Source of the DNA: CAIWHR01 sp963830485
GTDB lineage: Bacteria > Pseudomonadota > Gammaproteobacteria > Burkholderiales > Casimicrobiaceae
NCBI GenBank assembly: GCA_963830485.1
Contig: CAWHNE010000031.1
Coordinates: forward strand, 102,698 to 166,697
Direction: 5' to 3'
Length of the DNA stretch: 64,000 bases
The notes under the pieces were generated by a model that searched no databases, had not been told where the DNA came from, and saw nothing but the letters and a program-made list of their open reading frames with translations. This document shows, piece after piece, positions 52,006 through 61,355 of the stretch. Within the stretch, counting starts at the first letter, position 1; the number at the start of each line of letters is the position of its first letter. A program made the position numbers and the translations under genes.

Positions 52006-54552
52006 ATGATCGAACGGTTGCGCACGCGACCTCTGCCGCTGCGGATCCGTTCGCTTCCCGCCCGCGCCTGGCTCGCGGCGCGCGGGATGACGGCCTTCGC
52101 GATTCCAGGAGGACGTCTGGCGCGCGCATGCGGCAGGCCGCTCGGGTCTGGTGCATGCGCCGACCGGCATGGGCAAGACGCTCGCGGCGGCGGTGCCGCC
52201 GCTTGTTCTCGGTCCCGCACGGGCGCGGCCGGCGAGCCGCCGCCGCTTACGCTCCTGTGGCTCACGCCGCTGCGCGCGCTCGCCGCCGACACGGGTCTCG
52301 CGCTCGCCGAAGCCGCGGCGGCGCTGCGACCGCACTGGACGGTCGACGTGCGCACCGGGCGACACCGCCGCGCGGCGCGCGCGCGCAGCAGACCAAGCGA
52401 CTGCCGACGGCGCTCGTCACCACGCCCGAGAGCCTGACGCTGTTCCTCGCGCGCGCCGACTGGCGGGAGCGCTTCGCGCATCTCGACGCCGTCGTCGTCG
52501 ACGAGTGGCACGAGCTCCTGTCGACCAAGCGCGGCGTGCAGACGGAGCTCGCGCTCGCGCGGCTCGCGGCGCTGCGTCCCGACGCTTCGCATCTGGGGCC
52601 TGTCGGCGACGCTCGCGAATCTCGACGTCGCGCTCGCCGCGCTCGTCGGACCGGCGCGCAGCGCGGCCGCGGCGCTCGTTCGCGGCCACGACGCGAAGGC
52701 GATCGTCATCGACAGCATGCTGCCGAAGACGATCGAGCGCTTTCCCTGGGCCGGGCACATCGGCCTCAAGCTCCTGCCCGGCGTGATCCGCGCGATCGAG
52801 CGCGCGCGCTCGACGCTCGTTTTCACCAACGTCCGCTCGCAGACCGAGATCTGGTACCAGGCGATGCTCGAGGCGCGCCCCGACTGGGCGGGGCAGATCG
52901 CGCTCCATCACGGCTCGCTCGAGCGCGACGTGCGCGACTGGGTCGAGGACGGCTTGCGTCGACGGCCGGCTGCGCGCCGTCGTCTGCACGTCGAGCCTCG
53001 ATCTCGGCGTCGACTTCGCGCCGGTCGACCAGGTGCTGCAGATCGGCAGCCCGAAGGGCGTCGCGCGCCTCCTGCAGCGCGCCGGCCGCAGCGGCCACCA
53101 GCCCGGCGCGACGTCGCGCGTCACCGTCGTGCCCGCGCAGGCGCTCGAGCTCGTCGAGGCCGCCGCGGCGCGCGAGGCCGCGGCGCAAGCGCCTGATCGA
53201 GTCGCGCGCCCCGCTGCTGCGCGCGCAGGACGTGCTCGTCCAGCACCTCGTCACGTGCGCGCTCGGCGGCGGCTTCCGGCCCGACGGCGCTGCTCGCGGA
53301 AGTTCGCGGCACGCACGCGTATCGCGACCTCTCCGACGCCGAGTGGCAGTTCGCGCTCGACTTCGTCGTCCACGGCGGCGCCGCGCTCAACGCCTATCCG
53401 GAGTACCGGCGCGTCGTGATCGGCGACGACGGCATCGCGCGCGTGCCCGACGCGGCGATCGCGCGCCGGCATCGGATCGGCATCGGCACGATCGTCTCCG
53501 AGGCGAGCATCACCGTGCGCCTGCGCAACGGCCAGGCGCTCGGCCACGTCGAGGAAGGCTTTATCGCGCGACTCGTCCCCGGCGACGCGTTCGTGTTCGC
53601 GGGCCGCGTGCTCGAGCTCGTGCGCGTGCGCGAGCTGACCGCGTGGGTCACGCCGGCGAAGGCGAATGCGCCGCAGGTCCCGCGCTGGACCGGCGGCAAG
53701 ATGGCGCTCTCGACGCAGCTCGCGGCGGCGACACGGCGGCTGATCGGCGCGCGCGAAGCGCGGCGAGTACGCGACGCCCGAGATGGCGCTCGTGCGGCCG
53801 TTGCTCGAGCTGCAGCGCCGCTGGTCGGACCTGCCGGCGGAGAACGAATGGCTGGTCGAGCGCATCGACACGCGCGAAGGCCACGGCCTCTTCTTCTACC
53901 CGTTCGAAGGGCCGGCTCGCGCACATCGGGCTCGCGACGCTCTTGAGCTACCGCCTCTCGCGCGAAGTGCCGCGCACGTTCAGCCTCACCGCCAACGACT
54001 ACGGCTTCGGCCTCCTGTCCGCGACGCCCGTGCCGCTCGCGATCGGCGATCTCGGCCGCCTGCTCGCGGCGTCCGGACGTCGACACCGACATCCTCGCGG
54101 GCCTGAACGCCGCCGAGCTCGCGCGCCGCCAGTTCCGCGAGATCGCGCGCGTCGCGGGCCTGATCTTCCAGGGCTACCCCGGCGAGCCGAATCCGGCGCG
54201 CCACCTGCAGGCGTCCTCGGCGCTGCTCTACAACGTGTTCGCCGAATACGACGCCGCGAACCCGCTGCTGCGCCAGGCAGTGCGCGAGGTGCTGGAGCGG
54301 CAGCTCGAGGCGCCGCGCATCGACGCGGCGCTCGCACGCCTGCGCTCGAGCCGGCTCCTGCTCACGAGCCCTGCGCGTCCGACGCCGTTCGCCTTTCCGT
54401 TGCTCGTCGAGATGTTCCGCGAGGAGCTCTCGACCGAGGCGCTCGAAGCGCGCGTCGCGCGGATGGTCGAGGCGCTCGAGGCAGCCGCCGCCGAACGGCG
54501 GCGACGACCGGGCGCGCTATCATTCGCCGGCATCGATTGCGCAGGTACGCCA
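52006..54552 (+). pseudogene. Ligase-associated DEXH-box helicase (Lhr-like), frame interrupted about twelve times
   Basis: The reconstructed protein, about 830 residues, starts at ATG 52006 (MIERLRTRPLPLRIRSLPAR). Helicase motifs in order: HAPTGMGKTLAAAVPPLVL (I), TALVTTPESL, VVDEWHELL (II, DEXH), WGLSATLAN (III), LVFTNVRSQTEIWYQ (IV), TSSLDLGVDFAPV (V) and QRAGRSGHQPGA (VI). A C-terminal part runs to FPLLVEMFREELSTEALEAR. The frame must skip one base near 52102, twice near 52220, then near 52360, 52373, 52584, 52960, 53186, 53287, 53761, 53913 and 54075, all compatible with +1. No stop is found before the dehydrogenase ATG at 54553. The family unwinds DNA in a repair set with an ATP ligase and PdeM. 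Confidence 0.78.
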
Positions 54553-55320
54553 ATGCCCGCCCATCCGTTCGATCTCACCGACAAGGTCGCGCTCGTCACC
54601 GGCGCCTGGCGCGGGCTCGGCCTCGCGATCGCGAAGGGCCTCGCGCAGGCCGGCGCGACGGTCGTGCTGAATGGGCGCCGACCCGCGGAGCTCGCGGCCG
54701 CGGCCAAGGGGCTGACGGAGGCCGGGCTGCACGCGGCGACCGCCGTGTTCGACGTGACCGACGCCGCGGCGATCAAACGCGGCGTCGACGGTATCGTTGA
54801 GTCGTACGGCCACCTCGACATCGTCGTCAACAACGCCGGCATCCAGCGCCGCAAACCGATCGTCGAATTCCCCAAGCAGGACTGGGATGACGTGATCGCG
54901 ACCAACCTGACTGCACCGTTCCTCGTCTCGCAGGCGGCGCTGCCGGGGATGATCGCGCGCCGGTCCGGCAAGATCATCCACATCGCTTCGCTGATGAGCG
55001 ATCTCGCGCGGCCGACCGTCGTCCCCTACACGGCGGCGAAGGGCGGCGTGCGGCAGCTGACGCGCGGGATGGCGGTCGAGCTGGCGCCGCACAACATCCA
55101 GGTCAACGCGATCGCGCCCGGATACTTCGCGACCGAGATGAACCGCGCGCTGCTCGACAACGCCGAATTCGACGCCTGGGTGAAGAAGCGCACGCCGGCC
55201 GGTCGCTGGGGGCAACCCGACGAGATCGCGGGGCTCGCGGTGTTCCTCGCCTCCGCCGCCGCCGACTACGTGACCGGCCAGATGATCACGATCGACGGAG
55301 GGATGTCGGTCGCGTTGTGA
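54553..55320 (+). CDS. Short-chain dehydrogenase (gluconate 5-dehydrogenase-like)
   Basis: A 255-residue SDR. The cofactor motif is VTGAWRGLGLAIAKGL, then NNAG, the catalytic serine in HIASLMSD and YTAAKGG (Tyr-x-x-x-Lys). The C-terminal YVTGQMITIDGGMSVAL is typical. It is closest in pattern to gluconate 5-dehydrogenase or 2-deoxy-gluconate dehydrogenases. The same frame is open upstream into the helicase. The converging hydroxypyruvate-isomerase-like gene suggests sugar-acid metabolism, which is inference. Confidence 0.9.
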   Translation: MPAHPFDLTDKVALVTGAWRGLGLAIAKGLAQAGATVVLNGRRPAELAAAAKGLTEAGLHAATAVFDVTDAAAIKRGVDGIVESYGHLDIVVNNAGIQRRKPIVEFPKQDWDDVIATNLTAPFLVSQAALPGMIARRSGKIIHIASLMSDLARPTVVPYTAAKGGVRQLTRGMAVELAPHNIQVNAIAPGYFATEMNRALLDNAEFDAWVKKRTPAGRWGQPDEIAGLAVFLASAAADYVTGQMITIDGGMSVAL

Positions 55321-55368
55321 CGCGCGCCCGTCGCCGCGTCGCGGCGACGTAGACGGACGAAGCCGCAG

Positions 55369-56197
55369 TCAGTCGTCGGCGCTCTGCACGGGCGTCGGCG
55401 CGGGCCGCCGGTCGAGCAGCCGATAGAGCCAGGTGAGGCCGGCCGCGGTGCTCTCCTGCGGCCGGTACTCGCAGCCGATCCAGCCGTCGTAGCGAAGCTC
55501 GTCCAGGAGCCGGAAGATCCACGCGTAGTTGATCTCGCCGATGTCGGGCTCGTGGCGGCCCGGCACGCCCGCGATCTGGATGTGCCCGACGTGCGGCAGG
55601 TGGCGGCGGATGCGGTCGGAGAGATCGCCTTCGACGATCTGCGTGTGATAGAGGTCGAGCTGCAGCTTGAGGTTCGGCGCGCCGACCTCCGTGCGGATCG
55701 CGTTCGCCTCGGCCTGCGTCGAGAACAGGTAGTTCGGCATGTCGCGCGGGTTGAGCGCCTCGATCAGCACGGTGACGCCCTGCGCCTCTGCCTCGCCGCA
55801 CGCGAAGCGCAGGTTGCGGATGAACGTTGCGCGTTGCCGGGCGCGACGCTCCTCGTCGGCGTCCTCGGGCACCACGCCCGCCATGCAGTGAATGCGGCGA
55901 CACGCACAGCACCTGCGCGTAGCGAAGCGCGGTGACGAAGCTCGCCGCGAAGTCGTGCTCGCGCCCCGGCAGCGACGCCGTGCCGCGGTCGCCCGCGGCG
56001 TAGTCGCCCGGCGGCGCGTTGAAGAGCGCCATCTCGAGCCTGTGCTGCTTCAACTCGTGCGCGATCTCGCTCGCCGGCACGTCGTACGGAAACGAACATT
56101 CGACCGCGCGAAAGCCCGCGTGCGCGGCCTCGGCGAAGCGCTCGAGGAACGGCACCTCGGAGAAGAGGAAGCTCACGTTGGCGGCAAAGCGTGGCAT
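55369..56197 (-). CDS. Hydroxypyruvate isomerase-like TIM-barrel protein, frame interrupted once
   Basis: From ATG 56197: MPRFAANVSFLFSEVPFLER, FRAVECSFPYDVPASEIAHE and LFNAPPGDYAAGDRG. After one skipped base near 55900 (+1) it continues with HCMAGVVPEDADEERRARQR, LIEALNPRDMPNYLFST, LKLQLDLYHTQIVEGD, HIQIAGVPGRHEPDIGEINY and GWIGCEYRP, the normal hydroxypyruvate isomerase/xylose isomerase-like barrel with its metal-binding Glu/Asp/His. About 275 residues. It interconverts hydroxypyruvate and tartronate semialdehyde or a related pair. Confidence 0.85.
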
Positions 56198-56315
56198 GAG
56201 GCGCGTTCGCTCCGATACAATCCTGCGACCAAGTGTGCACCGGCGCCCGGCAACACGCAACGCGATAGCGACCGGGGCCGGACTTTCACCCGCGGTCGCA
56301 CCGAAAACCTGTGCC

Positions 56316-57041
56316 ATGGCCCTGCCCGCCCCGCTCCCGCTCGACGACGACGGAGCGCGCGCCGACGGTGCGTTCGAAGCCCTGGCGGACGGCAGCCTCG
56401 GGACGACGGTGGGCGGCGAGCGCGTCGCGCTGCTCGCGGACCGCGCGCTCTTCTGGCCGCGCGAGGCAACGCTCTTCGTCGCCGACGTCCATCTCGGCAA
56501 GGCCGCGGCGTTTCGCGCGGGCGGCGTCCCGCTGCCGCGCGGCGCGACGGCTGCCGACCTCGCTCGCCTCGCGCGCTTGCTCGCGCAGACGCGCGCGCGC
56601 CGCCTCGTCGTGCTCGGCGACTTCCTGCACGCGGCCGCGGGCCGCGTGCCCGCGCTCGACGCTGCGTTCGCGCGCTTTCGCGAAGCGCACGCGGAGCTCG
56701 CGATCACGATCGTGCGCGGCAATCACGACGCGAACGCCGGCGACCCGCCGGCCGCATGGCGCGTCGACGTCGTCGCCGAGCCGCATCCGGCGCCGCCGTT
56801 CGTGCTGTGCCATGCGCCCGCGAAGCCGCGCACCGGCTTCGCGCTGTGCGGCCACGTGCATCCTGGCGTGCGTCTCGCGGGCCCGGCGTACGATTCGGTG
56901 CGCCTGCCCTGCTTCGTCTTCGGCCGCCGGCACGCCGTCCTGCCCGCTTTCGGCCGTCTGACTGGCCTCGCGCTGGTTGCCCTCGGCGGGGGAAGAACCT
57001 GCGTCGCGATCGCCGGTCCGCGCCTGTTCGTATTGCGGTAG
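56316..57041 (+). CDS. pdeM: Ligase-associated DNA damage response endonuclease PdeM
   Basis: A 241-residue calcineurin-like phosphoesterase. Metal-binding motifs in order: FVADVHLGKAAAFR, VVLGDFLHAAAG, IVRGNHDANAG, FVLCHAPAKP and LCGHVHPGVRL. The pattern and size fit PdeM, which works with the DEXH helicase, an exonuclease and an ATP-dependent ligase. The helicase is at 52006-54552 but two metabolic genes lie between. The ATG at 56316 sits opposite the divergent isomerase gene. Confidence 0.9.
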   Translation: MALPAPLPLDDDGARADGAFEALADGSLGTTVGGERVALLADRALFWPREATLFVADVHLGKAAAFRAGGVPLPRGATAADLARLARLLAQTRARRLVVLGDFLHAAAGRVPALDAAFARFREAHAELAITIVRGNHDANAGDPPAAWRVDVVAEPHPAPPFVLCHAPAKPRTGFALCGHVHPGVRLAGPAYDSVRLPCFVFGRRHAVLPAFGRLTGLALVALGGGRTCVAIAGPRLFVLR

Positions 57042-57534
57042 CACACAGGATGACAGCAGCGCGAAGTTGCTGCGCCGCACATGGCATTGACCCTGTTTCA
57101 GCGTGACATTTGGCTGTCGCAAATGCGCAACGCGGCCGTCACCGTTCGTCGGTTTTTCCAGTAGTGGACAACCCGGTGGATGGCCTGTGGAAAGACGTTG
57201 GATATGCGCGAATCGGCGCTGCAGTGGGCTGTTTTTGTTGTCGTTTTCCGGTCCTATTCCTGTGGATCAAATAGCCGCTTGCCAAACCCCGACCTCGCCA
57301 CTATGCTTTGTGTTCACCAGCCACTTGAACACAAGATATAGTAGATTTTGATTTGAAAGCAGAATCCGGACACGCCCCAGGGAGGGACTCCCGCCGGGGG
57401 GCGCGTCCGCCGGGGAAACCGAACACGTCGCCCGAGCGTCCGCACCCGCCTCGGCCTTGCGCCAAAGGGGGTCAACCGGCGCGAAACGCGGCGATGGCAA
57501 TCACAACGACAAGATTCCGTCAGGAGAACGACCC
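57042..57534 (+). promoter_or_regulatory. nrd control region with two NrdR boxes
   Basis: ACTATGCTTTGTGT (57300-57313) and ACACAAGATATAGT (57329-57342) are NrdR boxes: both fit ACACAA-N4-ATAGT in opposite orientation and they are spaced 15 bp apart, the normal tandem arrangement. AT-rich sequence around 57340-57355 could hold the -10. NrdR would repress nrdA when dATP is high. From 57360 on, a GC-rich leader of about 170 nt leads to the nrdA ATG with its AGGAGA site. Confidence 0.85.
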
Positions 57535-60465
57535 ATGCAAGTCACGAGCGCTTCCACCGGTACGCGAGAATCCGCGAAGGGCCCGTTGGCCACCGAACCG
57601 GGAAGCCCGATGACTGCGGCCGCCGATCCGCGCTACGCGCAGTACAAGGTGATCCGCCGGAACGGCGCCGTCGTGCCGTTCGAGCCGGCGAAGATCGGCA
57701 TCGCGATGACCAAGGCGTTCCTCGCCGTGAACGGCGGCCAGGGCGCCGCGTCCGCGCGCGTGCGCGAGCAGGTCGTGAAGCTCACCGACGCCGTCGTCGC
57801 CGCGCTGATGAAGCGCAAGCCCGAGGGCGGCGCGATCCACATCGAGGAGATCCAGGACCAGGTCGAGCTCGCGATGATGCGCGGCGGCGAGCACGAGGTC
57901 GCGCGCGCGTACGTGCTCTACCGCGAGCGCCGCGCGCAGGAGCGCGCGCAGGAGAAGTCGGCGAAGGGCGCGAAGGAACCGCCGGCCGCGCGCATTTCCG
58001 TCGTCGAGAACGGCGTCTCGCGCCCGCTCGACCTCGCACGCCTGACGCAGCTCGTCCGCGAATCGTGCGAGGGCCTGGCCGACGTCGAGCCGGAACGGAT
58101 CCTCAAGGCGACTCTGAAGGACCTCTACGACGGCGTGCCGATGGACGAGGTGCGCAAGTGCGTGGTGCTGGCCGCGCGCACGCTGATCGAGAAGGATCCG
58201 GCGTACAGCTTCGTCACCGCGCGGCTCCTGCTCGACTCGATCCGCCACGAGGCGCTCGGCGAGGAGGTCGCGCAGCACGACATGGCGACCAAGTACGCCG
58301 AGTATTTTCCGCAGTTCGTCAAGCACGGCATCAAGATCGGCCTCCTGAACGAGGCGCTGAACCAGTACGACATGAAGGCGCTGGGCAAGGCGCTCGTGCC
58401 CGAGCGCGACCTGCAGTTCGGCTACCTCGGGCTGCAGACGCTTTACGACCGCTACTTCCTGATCGACCAGTACGCCGGCGGCCGCCGCTTCGAGCTGCCG
58501 CAGTGCTTCTTCATGCGCGTGGCGATGGGCCTCGCGCTCTCCGAGGTCGACCGCGAGGCACGCGCGATCGAGTTCTACAACGTGCTGTCGACGTTCGACT
58601 TCATGTCGTCGACGCCCACGCTCTTCAACTCGGGCACGCACCGCTCGCAGCTCTCGTCGTGCTACCTGACCACCGTGTCCGACGACCTCGACGGCATTTA
58701 CGAGGCGATCAAGGAGAACGCGCTCCTCTCCAAGTTCGCGGGCGGTCTCGGCAACGACTGGACCAACGTGCGCGCGATGGGCTCGCACATCAAGGGCACC
58801 AACGGCAAGAGCCAGGGTGTCGTGCCGTTCCTCAAGGTCGTCAATGACACTGCGGTCGCCGTCAACCAGGGCGGCAAGCGCAAGGGCGCGGTCTGCACGT
58901 ACCTCGAGACGTGGCACCTCGACATCGAGGAATTCCTCGAGCTCCGCAAGAACACCGGCGACGATCGCCGGCGCACGCACGACATGAACACGGCCAACTG
59001 GATCCCGGACCTGTTCATGAAGCGCGTGACCGAAGGCGGCGACTGGACGCTGTTCTCGCCTTCCGACGTGCCGGACCTCCACGACAAGTGGGGCAAGGCG
59101 TTCGAGGACGCGTACGTCCGCCACGAGGAGCGCGCCGCGCGCGGCGAGCTCAAGCTCTACAAGAAGATTCCCGCGCTGCAGCTCTGGCGCAAGATGCTCT
59201 CGATGCTCTTCGAGACCGGGCATCCGTGGATCACGTTCAAGGACGCCTGCAACGTCCGCTCGCCGCAGCAGCACATGGGCACCGTGCACAGCAGCAACCT
59301 GTGCACCGAGATCACGCTCAACACGAGCGACACCGAGATCGCCGTGTGCAACCTGGGGTCGGTGAACCTGCTCGCGCACATGAAGCAGACGGGTGACCAA
59401 ACTGAGGCGGGGTGGGAGCTCGATCACCAGAAGCTGCAGGGCACGATCCGCACCGCGATGCGGATGCTCGACAACGTGATCGACATCAACTACTACGCGG
59501 TCGCGAAGGCGCGGAACTCGAACCTGAAGCACCGTCCGGTGGGCTTGGGCATCATGGGCTTCCAGGACTGCCTGCATCTGCTGCACACGCCGTACGCGTC
59601 GGACGCCGCGATGGCCTTCGCCGACAGCTCGATGGAGGCGGTCTGCTATTACGCGTACCAGGCCTCGACCGAGCTCGCGCAGGAGCGCGGCCGCTACTCG
59701 TCGTACAAAGGGAGCCTGTGGGACCGCGGCATCCTGCCGCAGGACACGCTGAAGCTCCTGCGCGAGGAGCGCGGCGGCTACGTCGAGATCGACGAGTCGG
59801 CGACGATGGACTGGGAGGCGCTGCGCTCGCGCATCCGCATCCACGGCATGCGCAACTCGAACTGCATCGCGATCGCACCCACGGCGACGATCTCGAACAT
59901 CGTGGGTGTGGCCGCGTCGATCGAGCCCGAGTACCAGAACATCTACGTGAAGTCGAACTTGTCGGGCGAGTTCACCGTGGTCAACGAGCACCTCGTCGCC
60001 GAGCTCAAGAAGCTCAATCTGTGGGACGAGGTGATGGTCGCCGACCTCAAGTACTTCGACGGCTCGCTCGCGAAGATCGACCGCATCCCGGCCGAGCTCC
60101 GCACGCTCTACGCGACCGCGTTCGAGGTCGAGCCGAAGTGGATCGTCGAGGCCGGGGCGCGGCGGCAGAAGTGGATCGACCAGGCGCAGAGCCTCAACAT
60201 CTACATGGCCGGCGCGTCGGGCAAGAAGCTCGACGACACCTACAAGTTCGCATGGCTGCGCGGTCTCAAGACCACGTACTACCTGCGCACGCTGGCCGCG
60301 ACGTCGGCGGAGAAGTCGACGGGCAAGGGGGGCGAGTTGAACGCGGTGCCGACGTCGGGCGGGATTTCCGCGTCCGCCGCGAGCCCGCGCAAGGCCGCGC
60401 CGGCGGAAGCCGACGCACCCAAGTATTGTTCGATCGACGACCCCAACTGCGAGGCTTGTCAGTAG
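57535..60465 (+). CDS. nrdA: Class Ia ribonucleoside-diphosphate reductase, alpha subunit
   Basis: A 976-residue enzyme. Two N-terminal ATP-cone-like regions (about 35-130, YKVIRRNGAVVPFEPAKIGI; and about 150-240, RISVVENGVSRPLDLARLTQ) precede the catalytic barrel. Key cysteines are visible in QLSSCYLTTVSDD, SSNLCTEITLNTS and AVCNLGSVNL. The C-terminal redox pair is DPNCEACQ. It reduces ribonucleotides to deoxyribonucleotides with NrdB. The start ATG 57535 follows AGGAGA. The double-cone form resembles the Pseudomonas type. It is intact over nearly 3 kb. Confidence 0.97.
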   Translation: MQVTSASTGTRESAKGPLATEPGSPMTAAADPRYAQYKVIRRNGAVVPFEPAKIGIAMTKAFLAVNGGQGAASARVREQVVKLTDAVVAALMKRKPEGGAIHIEEIQDQVELAMMRGGEHEVARAYVLYRERRAQERAQEKSAKGAKEPPAARISVVENGVSRPLDLARLTQLVRESCEGLADVEPERILKATLKDLYDGVPMDEVRKCVVLAARTLIEKDPAYSFVTARLLLDSIRHEALGEEVAQHDMATKYAEYFPQFVKHGIKIGLLNEALNQYDMKALGKALVPERDLQFGYLGLQTLYDRYFLIDQYAGGRRFELPQCFFMRVAMGLALSEVDREARAIEFYNVLSTFDFMSSTPTLFNSGTHRSQLSSCYLTTVSDDLDGIYEAIKENALLSKFAGGLGNDWTNVRAMGSHIKGTNGKSQGVVPFLKVVNDTAVAVNQGGKRKGAVCTYLETWHLDIEEFLELRKNTGDDRRRTHDMNTANWIPDLFMKRVTEGGDWTLFSPSDVPDLHDKWGKAFEDAYVRHEERAARGELKLYKKIPALQLWRKMLSMLFETGHPWITFKDACNVRSPQQHMGTVHSSNLCTEITLNTSDTEIAVCNLGSVNLLAHMKQTGDQTEAGWELDHQKLQGTIRTAMRMLDNVIDINYYAVAKARNSNLKHRPVGLGIMGFQDCLHLLHTPYASDAAMAFADSSMEAVCYYAYQASTELAQERGRYSSYKGSLWDRGILPQDTLKLLREERGGYVEIDESATMDWEALRSRIRIHGMRNSNCIAIAPTATISNIVGVAASIEPEYQNIYVKSNLSGEFTVVNEHLVAELKKLNLWDEVMVADLKYFDGSLAKIDRIPAELRTLYATAFEVEPKWIVEAGARRQKWIDQAQSLNIYMAGASGKKLDDTYKFAWLRGLKTTYYLRTLAATSAEKSTGKGGELNAVPTSGGISASAASPRKAAPAEADAPKYCSIDDPNCEACQ

Positions 60466-60603
60466 GACGTCGAACGCGAAGAAGGAGTCAGGCAACACAG
60501 CACACGTAGCACACGCAAAGCGCGGCAGGTCCTGCAGGCAGGTACAGACAGGCCCCGCGAGGAGAACCACGCAGCCCCGCAAACCCGGACAGGAGGGCAA
60601 GCG

Positions 60604-60783
60604 ATGAACGCAAAGACCGACAAGTGGGAGTCCTACACGGACAAGGCCGGCCGCCGTCACTGGCGCTGGCCCGCGGCGATCCAGACGATCGCCGCGCGTG
60701 TCGTCGACACCGACGAGCTTGACGATGCCGCACCGCGCTGGCTGCAGCCAGAGCTGGCGGCGGAATCAAGCGCCGGTGACTAA
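60604..60783 (+). CDS. Small protein between nrdA and nrdB
   Basis: A 59-residue ORF from ATG 60604: MNAKTDKWESYTDKAGRRHW, then RWPAAIQTIAARVVDTDEL and DDAAPRWLQPELAAESSAGD. The segment YTDKAGRRHWRW is reminiscent of the YegP/DUF1508 strand pattern, but too short to assign. GGAGGGC at 60592-60598 is a plausible RBS. Confidence 0.5.
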   Translation: MNAKTDKWESYTDKAGRRHWRWPAAIQTIAARVVDTDELDDAAPRWLQPELAAESSAGD

Positions 60784-60910
60784 AGGAGCAGTTCGGCGCG
60801 GACCGGAAGAACGGTCGCGCGTCCCACAGGTCGTCGGCGGGAGCGCTTCGGAGCATCGGAGTGCGGCCACGCCGGCGGAGCGTTCGTCAACTTGCCTGAC
60901 GGAGGGCGCT

Positions 60911-61174
60911 TTGGCCCGATACGAGCATGTGCAGCGGCATGTGATCGATGCGCGGTACCTCGGGGACTACAAGGTCTGGCTGGAATTCAACGATGGACGC
61001 AAAGGTGTGGTGGACCTGGCGGACGATCTCTACGGCGAGAATTTCGAGTCGCTGCGGGATCGGGGCCGTTTCGCCGAGTTCTACCTGGACTACGGGCTCG
61101 CGACGATCGCGTGGCATCACGGCGCCGACTTCGCCCCGGATTACTTGTACGAGAAATTGAGCGCGATGCACTGA
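60911..61174 (+). CDS. DUF2442-type protein, TTG start
   Basis: An 87-residue protein. It begins at TTG 60911, behind GGAGGG (60901-60906), where the homology starts: LARYEHVQRHVIDARYLGDY. YKVWLEFNDGRKGVVDLADD, FAEFYLDYGLATIAWHHGAD and FAPDYLYEKL match DUF2442 proteins, which often sit in toxin-antitoxin-like contexts. The frame is open further upstream but without homology. It lies between nrdA and nrdB. Confidence 0.8.
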   Translation: MARYEHVQRHVIDARYLGDYKVWLEFNDGRKGVVDLADDLYGENFESLRDRGRFAEFYLDYGLATIAWHHGADFAPDYLYEKLSAMH

Positions 61175-61198
61175 AACCGAGAGCCCCGCGACCCCTCA

Positions 61199-61276
61199 CC
61201 GTCGTCCCCGCGCAGGCGGGGACCCGGCGTCTTTCACGGTGAAGACACTGGATTCCCGCCTTCGCGGGAATGACGG
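61199..61276. repeat. Palindromic BIME/REP-like element
   Basis: Two copies of one unit stand face to face: CCGTCGTCCCCGCGCAGGCG (from 61199) and, on the other strand, CCGTCATTCCCGCGAAGGCG (ending at 61276). The centre GTCTT...AAGAC continues the symmetry, giving one 78-bp palindrome. This unit is familiar as a dispersed intergenic repeat in Proteobacteria. It may fold in mRNA between the DUF2442 and nrdB genes. Confidence 0.75.
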
Positions 61277-61355
61277 AAAGCGGATTCCCTCGACCTTGAT
61301 GAATTCCGCGCCCGCGCCCTGATCTAACGACAAAGCAGCACAGGAGAACCACGAC

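Noticed and set aside
57520..60660. A 1,046-codon open frame antisense to nrdA
   Set aside because: It is the usual mirror frame of a GC-rich gene: its residues are dominated by Arg, Ala, Leu and Val with no domain, while the plus strand encodes a full NrdA.
61199..61276. CRISPR-like repeat
   Set aside because: Only one pair of inverted units with no regular spacers; it is a single palindromic intergenic element. No CRISPR array was seen anywhere in the window.
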